From Acephala macrosclerotiorum (Eukaryota; Ascomycota; Leotiomycetes; Helotiales; Mollisiaceae), in assembly GCA_014904845.1 (NCBI GenBank), contig MU119731.1, positions 1-17,263 on the forward strand: a stretch of DNA of 17,263 nt, given 5' to 3'. Below the pieces are notes generated by a model that was not told the DNA's origin, did no database searches, and worked only from the letters and a program-made list of their open reading frames with translations. The translations under genes were made by a program, and so were the position numbers. Below are positions 8,813-17,263 of this stretch, piece after piece. Every line of letters starts with the position of its first letter. The first letter of the stretch is position 1.

Positions 8813-8873
8813 TAGTGGGTCTACAGGGGCTCAGGCCCCTGTAGTCGCATCACTTTATATCGCTATCTTTGTA
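8813..8873 (-). repeat. Right inverted repeat with internal palindrome
   Basis: This is the inverted partner of 7106-7163. It contains a perfect palindrome at 8821-8844 (CTACAGGGGC, TCAG, GCCCCTGTAG) of which the left arm has only a partial form. Confidence 0.7.
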
Positions 8874-9107
8874 GCGGCGTTCGAGGTACTAAGTATATCC
8901 GATGTATGTGAATGGGCACTAGGAAGTTTCGACCAAAACATCCAGCAGTTGGACCTGACCTTCATTGGGAATGAGCGTCGAGAAGAGATGTTCGAAACCA
9001 ATCGCATTCATATTGCGATATATGGTCGAACTGGAAGTGGGAAGTCGTCCATTGTAAATGCCTTTCGCGGTATTTCGAATAGTTCTCTTTTATCGGCGCC
9101 AGAGTGA
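8872..9107 (+). pseudogene. 3' part of the split gene: P-loop domain, truncated
   Basis: The frame reads AAFEVLSISDVCEWALG, then a charged segment, then IHIAIYGRTGSGKSSIVNAF. GRTGSGKSS (9024-9050) is a Walker A / G1 motif that binds nucleotide phosphates, with the key Lys at 9042-9044. The following NAFRGI resembles the segment after G1 in immunity-related GTPase (IRG)-like proteins, which also occur in fungi; septin-, AIG1- or dynamin-like GTPases are alternatives. The frame ends at a TGA right after LLSAPE, so G2-G5 (the switch regions, DxxG and NKxD) are missing and the remnant cannot be a working GTPase. An ATG at 8790 opens the same frame but lies inside the inserted element, so it is not taken as the gene start. 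The whole joined frame would be about 137 residues, with Walker A near residue 111. The desert starts 10 bp after the stop. Confidence 0.6.
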
Positions 9108-9139
9108 CCAATCCGTCAATTAATTAATTTAATTTTAAT

Positions 9140-9198
9140 AAAATAAATAAAATAAATAAAATAAATAAAATAAATAAAATAAATAAAATAAATAAAAT
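9140..9198 (+). repeat. 9-bp minisatellite (AAAATAAAT), 6.5 copies
   Basis: Six perfect units start at 9140 and a partial one ends at 9198. It lies 33 bp after the stop of the truncated P-loop frame. Confidence 0.85.
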
Positions 9199-9711
9199 AT
9201 ATTAAAAATTATATTTTATATTTAAAAATATAAATTAAATAATATTTAATTAATTATTATTTTTTATTAATTTTATATTTAAAATTTAAAAAAAATTTAA
9301 TATAAATTTTTAAATTTTTTAAACGATTTTTAAATTAAAAAAATATTTTTTAAAATTATTAAATTTTATTTTAATTTAATTATTTATTTAATATTTATAT
9401 AAAAAATTATAAATTATATAATTAATATATTTAAATATTAATTTTTTTTTAATTTTTTTTTTTTAAATATTTATATAATTTATAATAATTAAAATTTTTA
9501 AAAAAAATTTATATATTATTATAATAAATATAATATTTTAATTAAATTAAATTAATTTTTTAATAATAAATAAATATTAAAATATACAATTTTAAAAAAT
9601 TTAAAAAAAAATTAAATTATTATTAAAATTATAAATATATTTTTTTAAATTTTTTTTATAATTTATTATTATATAAAATTTAATACATTTAATAATATTA
9701 ATTTTAAAATA

Positions 9712-9729
9712 ATATATATATATATATAT
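9712..9729. repeat. (AT)9 microsatellite
   Basis: Nine uninterrupted AT dinucleotides in the nearly G/C-free stretch. Confidence 0.75.
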
Positions 9730-9895
9730 TTTTAATAATAATAATTTTTAAATTATAAAATATTTTATATTAAATTTATTATATTTTAATAAATAATTAT
9801 AATATTTAATTATTATTATTTTTATATTATTTTATATATAATATATTATTTTTTAATTATATAATTTATATATATATTTTTTTTAAAATATTTTT

Positions 9896-10200
9896 CTCGT
9901 ATTGAAAAAATAAATTTATTTATCGATTTATAAATAAATTAATTAATAAATAAATTTTTATTTTTTTTATTTAATATATATTTTATTTCGTAAATTTTAT
10001 AAAAACGTTTTTATAAAAAATTATAAAATTTTCAATTTAATAATATATTTTTATTTTAAATTTTAAATTTTAAATTAAAATTTTTTAATTTAAATTTTTT
10101 ATAAGTATTTAAAATTAATATAATTATTAAAATAAAATTTTAAATTTTATCGAACGATAAAATCGATAAATTAATAAACTTTTTAACGTTTAAAATAAAA
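9896..10200. other. Desert with some retained CpG, no gene
   Basis: This A+T-rich stretch has scattered CpG, for example CGAACG near 10151. It may include a degraded unit of the tandem array that follows. Nothing else is visible. Confidence 0.5.
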
Positions 10201-10822
10201 CTTTAATTATTACGAAATTTTATTATTAAAAAAATATTTTTTTAAATTTTTGTTTTTTATATTAAATTATTACAATTTATTTAATGAATTTAAATTATTT
10301 TATTTAATATATAATTTTAAAAAAAAAAATTTAAAATTTTTTTCGAAAATTGTACAATTATAAAAATATATAATACTAAATAAATATTTTAATATTTAAA
10401 ATAAAAAATTATTTATTATAAAATTTTATATTAAAAAATATTTTTTAAAATTCTCGTTTTATATTTAATTACTACGATTAATTCAATTGTTTATAAAAAA
10501 TTATTTATTAAAAAAATATTTTTTAGAATTTTTATTAAAAACTATATAATTAAAATAAATTTTTAGTATTTTTATAGTTTAAAATTTTAATATTTAAAAT
10601 AAAAATACATTTTTAATAAAATTTTATATTAAAAAAATAATATTAAAAAAATATTTTCTAGAATTTTTATTTTTAATATTAAATTACTATTATTTATTTA
10701 ATTAATTTAAATTATTTTTTTAATATATATTTCAAAAAAAAACTTTTTAAAACTTTTTTTAAAAATTATACAATCGTAAAATAAATTTTTAATATTTTAA
10801 TATTTAAATACTTAAAATAAAA
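10201..10822 (+). repeat. Decayed tandem array, unit about 200 bp, three units
   Basis: The string TAAAATAAAA ends successive units at 10406, 10604 and about 10822, and also at 10200, giving units of 206, 198 and 218 bp. Within units the order of landmarks repeats: an AAATTTTAT(A)TTAAAAAA start, ATATTTTTT, a TATTAAATTA-CTA/TTACA segment, ATTTATTTAAT-AATTTAAATTATTT (clear in units 1 and 3), ATTGTACAATTATA or ATTATACAATCGTA, and TTTTAATATTTAAA. A partial earlier unit may begin near 9990. The parent could be a satellite or internal repeats of a transposon. Confidence 0.6.
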
Positions 10823-12279
10823 ACGTATTTAAAAATTTTATAATTGTAATTTTTATTAAATACGATTATATTTTATTAATTTATATAATAACAAATTAAT
10901 AAAATATAATAATATTTAATTAAATTTCCATTTATTTATAAATTTTATATAATTTTAATTAATTAATAAATTGTAATTATAAATATAATATAATTAAAAT
11001 TTCGATATTTATTACGTATTATATATTTTTTTAATAAATTAATCAAATTACTATATTTGAATACTTCGATTAAATTTAATATTTTTCGCTCATTTTAAAA
11101 ATAATTCGTATTACGTAATAAACGCGTAATTTTAAAAAGTTAATATTAGTTTTTAAAACGAACGATTAAAAAATAATTAATTTTTTATTTAATTAAATAT
11201 ATTATTTATTTAATATTATAAAATAATTTTTTTAATTTTTAAAAATTAATAATTATATTAATAAATATATATATTTTTAATATTTTTATAATATTATTTA
11301 ATATTAAAAATTTTAAAAATAATTTTTAAATAATAAAATTTTTTATTATAAATACAAAATTTTATATTTAAATTAAAAAATTTTTTTAATTTTTTTTTAT
11401 TAATTAAAAATATAATAAACAATTTTTTTATTATAAATTTTTTTTTATTTTTTTTAATAAATAAAATTAAAAATAAATTATATTAAATAAATTTTTAAAT
11501 AAATTTTATATTATTTATTATTTAAAATTTTATTATTATTAATTATATATTAATATTTAATAAATATAATAATAATTTTAATAAAATTAAAAAAATTTAT
11601 AATATTTTTTTATTTAAAAAAAAGTTTATAAATATTAAAAATTAAAGAAAATTTAATATAATTTTTTAATATTTTAATTTTTTTTTAAAAAATTATTAAA
11701 TTTTTAATTTAATTTATAATTATATATTTTTTATATTTTTTATATTAATTTAATATTTTTAAAATATTTTTATATAATATATATTTATTTTATTATAAAT
11801 TTTAAATAATTAAAAATATTTAATATATTTGAAATAAATATATTTTAAAAAGATTTTTATTTTTATTATTATTAATTTTATTTATTTATTTAATATTATT
11901 TTTATTATTTTAATTTTAATAAAATAAAATTATTTTTTAATAATTTTTATTTTTTTAAAAATATATTTTATATAATTTAAAAAAAAATTATTATAATTAT
12001 AATATAATAATAAAATTAATATAAAAATAATTTATTTTATATAATAAAAATATTTATTTAAAACGCGAATTTAAAATATTTATTAAATATATTTTTATAT
12101 ATTTAATATAATTATTAATACGTTTAAAAACAAATTATAAAATATTAAAATTTTAATTTAATATTAATAATTTTTTTTTATTTTTTTTTTTTTAAAAAAA
12201 ATATTTATTTATTTATATAATTAAATAAAATAAACGTAAAATTAAAAAATAAATATTAAAATAATTATTATTAAAAATA
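10823..12279. repeat. AT-rich desert, mostly CpG-free
   Basis: 10823-11164 keeps a modest number of CpG and a few other C or G. From 11165 to about 12060 it is again almost G/C-free (none in 11165-11353). No gene or motif is seen. Confidence 0.7.
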
Positions 12280-15200
12280 AAAAAAATTATAATTCGAATT
12301 ATATCATCGATAATTTAAATGATTATTTAATTAAATCGATATTAATAATTTTTTTTTTGAAAAAAAAAAAATATTATTACGATTATTAATATGTTATTTT
12401 ACTATTGAATATTAAAAAAAATTTAATCGTAAATTAATTATCGTTATATATTTTAATATTTAATCGATTAAATTAAATTTAAAAAAAAAATTTTAAATTC
12501 GATATTTATAATTTTTAAATTAATCGAAAGTTTTATTTTTAAAAATATTAAAAATATTAAAAAATACTAAAAAACATTAAAATAATAATTATATGTTTTT
12601 TTTTTTAATATTATTTTTTTAATAATCGCGTTTTTTATTATTTTTATTTTCGTCGATTGATTTTTAAACTTTAAAACGTTATATTTATTTTTGTATTTTA
12701 ATATTAAAACGATTAATATTAACGAGTAATTTAAACGATTTATTAATATTAAATTTAATTATAATATTAATTAAATTATTTTTTTTAATAATTTATCGAA
12801 TTTTTGAAAGTTTTTTACGTTCGTACGATTATTTAATAATTATAATATTAATTATAAAACGTTTTTTTTAATAATATCGAATTTAATTATATACTCGTAA
12901 AAAAAAAAAATTCGATATAAATAATTATAAAAATTAAATTTAATTTTAATCGTTTTATAATAAAATTAAAAATAATAAAAATCGAAATTTTAATATCGAT
13001 TTTTATTATTATTATATATAGTTTAAAAATTAAAACGATATAAATAATTTTTTTATATTTTATTAAATTTTAATAAATTAAATTGTTTTGTAATTCGAAT
13101 TATTTATTATTAAAAACGATAATATATTCGATTTACGAATTAAAATCTTTATTTATAATAAAAAAATCGTTTATAAAAACGAAAAATTTCATTAAATATA
13201 AATTCAAGTAAAAAAATCGAAATTTATAATCGAAATTATTCATTTATTATTATAATCGTTTATTTAGTATTATAATTTGCTTTTTTTTTGAGATTTTAAT
13301 ATTAAATTACTATCGATATATTGTATACAATTTTCGATTAATAAATAGAATTAATATATATTTTTCGAGTATATTATTCGAAATACGTTTATTTGTAAAA
13401 ATTTAATCTCGAATTAATTAAATTTAAACGTTTATTTTATTTTTTTTACGAAAATATAATTTTATTTTCAATTTTATTTATTATTAATTTGTATTCGTTA
13501 AATAATAATAAAATATTCAATATAAAAATTTTTATATATTTAATTAATAATTTAATTTTGTAAAATAAACGTTATACGTTTTATATTAATATATTTTCGT
13601 TTTCGAAATATTATAAAAAAATTTAATTATTTTAAAAATAATACTCGATAAAAGTTTATTTATTATTTTTTTCGAAGATTTAATAAAAATAATATACGCT
13701 AATAAAATTATTAATTGTACGTATATTTAAATAATATTTTTTAAATAAAAATTAATTTTTTTAAATTTAAAAAATGAAATTAAAATAATAATAATTTGTT
13801 AATTAACGTATTAAATAATCGAAAATTAAATTAATATTATTTTTTTATTTTTATTATTAAATATTTAAATTATAAAATAAAATTTCTCGTATAAAATTAT
13901 CGTTTTTATATTTTTATTCTCGTTTATTAATTTTAAATTGAAAATTTATTAATTATTAATTTTTTTCGAATTATTAAAAATTAATTTAAAAACTTTTTTT
14001 ACGATTAATTTATTAATTTTTTTTACGTGAAAATCTATAAATAATTATTTATTTTTAGTTTTTTTTTAATTAAATAAACTTCGAAAATTTCTATATTTAT
14101 ATAAATTATTATATAAATATATTCGTTAAAATTAAAAACGTAAAAAAAAAATTTTATTATAATTTAAAATAAATATAAATTTTTTTCGAAATATATAAAA
14201 TTTTTTTAATTAAATAAAATAAATTAAATATATTTTTTTTTATTTTCGAATTTTTTTTAAAAAAATTTAATTTTAAATTTAAATTTTTAAATAAGTTTTT
14301 TTTTAATAAATAATTTTTTAATTATTTTTTAAATTACTCGAGATTTTAATAAAATAATTTTATTATAATATTATAAAAAAATTTTAATTTATTTAATAAT
14401 TGTAATTAATATATTTTTTTATTTATTATTAAAAATATATACGATTTTTTTTATTTTTTGTTTTTTTTTTTAAATAAATACATTTAAATTTAAAAATAAA
14501 TCGATTAAATAATAATTTCGTAAATTATTTTTTATTTGTAAAACGTTATTAATTTAACGAGTAATATAATATTTTCGAATTATATTTATTATATTTTTTA
14601 TTATTTTAATTTTAATAATAATTAATATTATAAACACGTTTTATTATAATATTTGAAAATAAATATTAAATATTAAAAATATAAAAATAATATCGTTTAA
14701 TTTTATTATATCGTTAATTGTTTTAATCGTTATTTAAAATTGTTTTTTTTTTATAAATCGAAAAATTCGCAAAATAATATATTATATATATTTTAATAAA
14801 ATGTAATATTTTTTTATTAAATTAATCGAATTATAAATTTCTATTAATATAATTTTTAAATCGATATTTATATTTTTAATATTATTATAAAAAGTTTTAA
14901 AATTAAAATTTGTTTTAAAATTATAAATAATAAATACTAGTAATTTAAAATAAATATTAATTTAATATATTCGAAAAACGTTTTATATTTTTTTTATCGA
15001 TATATTAACGAAAAATTTTATAGTTTAAAATATTATAATTTCGTTTACGATTTAAAATATTAAATTTTCATCGATTTATAATATATTTAAATAAACGAAA
15101 TAATTGAAATTATAATCGTCGTATAATATAAATTTAAAACGATCGAAAAATTTATTATTTATTTAATATTATTAATAAAATCTCGTTATTTTTTTAATTT

Positions 15201-17263
15201 TTTTAAAATTCGTAAAATGTTTTTTATATTTTAATACTCGTATAAATTTAACGATTAATAAATATTTAAAACGTTTATATAATCGTTTAAATTTCATTTT
15301 AATTAAATAATAAATAATAAAATCGATTTTTATTATAAAAATTTTATAATTATTATAAATTAAATTTTTAAATAAATTAAATAATATTTAAAAATATTTA
15401 AACGTTTTAATAATAAATATATTATTAAAATTATCGAATTTAATTTATAATTTATTTATATTTTAAAAATAAAATAAAAAAAATACGTTTATTAGAATTA
15501 CGTAAAACGTAATACGTTTAATTAATATATTAATACTAATAATTTTAAAAAATAAAATTTTATCGATTTCGAATTTAATTATTATTTTTTTAGTTTTAAA
15601 TTTATTTAATTTAATATTTTAAATTCGTTAAAAAATTAAATATTAATTTTCGTCGATAGTAAATCGTTAAACGATATTAATATCGATTATAATATTTATA
15701 AAAACGTTTAATATGTAGCGATTCGTTAAATACGTTTTTATATTAATAAATATAAAAAATAATTTTAATTGTATTACGATTTTTAATATTATATAATTAA
15801 TTAATAATCAAATAATTCGATAATTTTAAATTTATTAATCGTATCGTAAAATATTATAAAGTAATTAATCGATCGTATAATATCGTTTTCGTATAAATTT
15901 TTTTTTTTAATAAGTTTAATAATAAATTGTTCGTATTTTTTAATAATATTAAAATTTAATTTTTCGAATTTAATTACGAATTAAATTATTTTGTTTTTAA
16001 TAAACGATTTCGATTTTTTAAAATCGTTATATATTTTTTTTCTTTTTTTTAACATATAGTAAATATTTTAATAATTCGAGTTTTTATAAACGAAATATTT
16101 TATTTTATTTTAATATATTATCGATTTTTTATAATTAATTTAATTATTATATCGAGTATTTTTATTATAATATTTACGGTTTACGAAATATAATTCGATT
16201 GTATTTTAATAAATTTTTTTTTTTTAAATTATAAAAATTCTAAAAATTGTATTACGAACGTTTTCGTATATCGTTTGAAAATTCAATAAAAATCGAAAAA
16301 ATATTTAATAGTATTTTAATACGTTTTAATAAATATAATAAAATTTATTTCGTATAATAGTTTTTATTTGTATATTCGAACGTAAATTAAATTATTTTTA
16401 AATTAGTTTTTAATATAGTATTTCGAAGTATTTAAAAATCGTTTTATTTGAATTTTGTATTCGAATTAATATAAATATAATTATATTTTATTAATTGAGT
16501 ATTTTATTTTAACGTTTTTTAATTTTAAAATTCGATTTTATAATTTTAATTATTTTATCGAAAAATAAATTTTTTTTAATAAGTTTCTAATAATAGAATT
16601 TATTAATTTTATTGATAAATATAATTAAAAATGTATTATAATAATTTTTGAATTTAATATTTATTTTCGAATATAAGTTTTTAAATATTTATATAAATAT
16701 ATTTAATAAATTTTTTTTTTCGTAATATTTAAATTTATTATTATAAATTTTTATAAAAATAATTAATTTTTTATTAAAATTAAATATTATTTAATTTTCG
16801 CGATTGAAATTATATATTAATCGATTAAAATTTTTAGTAATAATAAAAACGACGAATTTTATTTCGAATTTTCGTTTTTTAATAATAAATTTAATGATAA
16901 TATTTTATTGCGTTTTTAAAATTGTTTTTAAAGTATTATACATTTAAATAACGTTATTTATTTTATAAAACTTTTTATAATAAATTTTAATAATTAAAAA
17001 AAAAAATTTAAAAGTATTAATATTATTTTTTTAATTTTTTAATTTGTTTTATTTTTAAATCGATTGTATTTTTTTATAAATTGAAATTTTTTATTAAATT
17101 TATTTTTATAAATTTTTTATATAATTATTTTAATTATTTTTTTTTATTTGCAATATTTATTAATATTTTTAAAATTTTAATAAATTGTTTTTTCGATATT
17201 TATATTTCGTTTATTCGTAAAAATTTTACGTAATTTTTTTTTTCGTATTTTTATTTTTTTTTT
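12280..17263. repeat. AT-rich desert dotted with CpG (right desert)
   Basis: No gene is supportable. CpG recurs through much of it every few tens of bases, while C or G outside CpG is uncommon. In 13561-13620 all four C and all four G are in CpG; in 15001-15060 all three C are. This is distinct from the CpG-free deserts and suggests a CpG-rich parent sequence, for example transposon coding DNA, in which all other C positions were mutated. It continues past the end of the window. Confidence 0.8.

Larger units (their letters stand above)
7108..8871. mobile_element. TA-flanked inverted-repeat element with RIP-erased middle (1764 bp)
   Basis: Inverted repeats of about 55-60 bp lie at 7106-7163 and 8813-8873, with TA at both outer edges (7106-7107 and 8872-8873). 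In the outermost 28 bases the arms differ at four positions, all G/A or C/T, around a shared AGATAGCG and ATAAAGTGATGCGAC. The middle, about 7212-8750, is almost pure A+T, while about 100 bp at each end kept normal composition. Length, TA duplication and inverted ends fit a Tc1/mariner-type DNA transposon, although the ends (CGGAG and CAAAG) are not the usual CAGT. Excision restores an open frame across the site, which independently supports insertion at this TA. No transposase can be read from the degraded centre. A weaker alternative is that the arms are an unrelated palindromic repeat. Confidence 0.6.
9118..9895. repeat. Nearly G/C-free stretch
   Basis: Only four of 778 bases are G or C (CG at 9324-9325 and single Cs at 9587 and 9686). 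No gene is possible to call. It begins abruptly next to the truncated P-loop gene. It contains a 9-bp minisatellite and an AT microsatellite. CpG is nearly absent too, unlike the desert at the right of the window. Confidence 0.85.

Noticed and set aside
8790..8871. ATG at 8790 as the start of the P-loop gene
   Set aside because: This part lies inside the inverted repeat of the inserted element and overlaps its palindrome. The frame is open by chance, and the joined frame from 6928 fits better.
4589..9117. tRNA, rRNA or CRISPR structures in the islands
   Set aside because: No cloverleaf, conserved rRNA core or regularly spaced repeat was found by eye. The repeats present are inverted pairs of transposon type.
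1..17263. Bisulfite-type conversion artefact as the cause of CpG-only C retention
   Set aside because: Conversion changes C on one strand and leaves G. Here C and G are lost equally, and the islands are normal, so mutation in the organism is the better explanation.
1..17263. Mitochondrial DNA or an AT-rich protist genome
   Set aside because: Sharp islands of ordinary composition, TA-flanked DNA transposons, a GTPase-type gene fragment and CpG-specific C retention fit a fungal nuclear genome under repeat-directed mutation better.

Overview
The window looks like nuclear DNA of a filamentous ascomycete (Pezizomycotina). It has long, almost pure A+T 'deserts' in which nearly every surviving C and G sits in a CpG, separated by short islands of ordinary base composition. 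Both strands are affected equally, and diverged repeat copies differ mainly by C/T and G/A transitions. This is the signature of repeat-induced point mutation (RIP) or a close relative that spares CpG. The species cannot be named from this sequence.

Layout. 1-4588 is a desert with a pair of decayed direct repeats (1101-1294 and 3506-3673) and no gene. 4589-7211 is an island. It carries a 1.7-kb Tc1/mariner-like element (4823-6520: TA target duplication, CAGT-type ends, TIRs of about 90 bp). Nested inside that is a 371-bp fold-back, MITE-like element (4976-5346, also TA-flanked, 85-bp TIRs). The element interior has a weak minus-strand two-exon gene candidate (5372-5754) but no recognisable transposase. 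After the element come about 400 bp of upstream DNA and an open reading frame from 6928.

7108-8871 is read here as a third TA-flanked inverted-repeat element. Its middle (about 7212-8750) has been mutated to a desert, while its ends were largely spared. Conceptual removal of this element plus one TA joins the ORF of 6928-7107 in frame to the ORF of 8872-9107. That second piece contains a clear P-loop (Walker A) motif in an IRG-like context. The two pieces are therefore best read as one GTPase-type gene split by a transposon. The gene then breaks off at 9107-9117, where the next desert begins.

9118-17263 is desert. It has a nearly G/C-free stretch (9118-9895), a decayed tandem array with a unit of about 200 bp (10201-10822), another very low-CpG stretch (about 11165-12060), and a long CpG-dotted stretch (about 12280-17263). 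No RNA gene, CRISPR array or intact protein gene was seen. The locus reads as one single-copy gene hit by elements in its upstream region, its coding region and probably its 3' part, with repeat-directed mutation erasing most of the inserted DNA.
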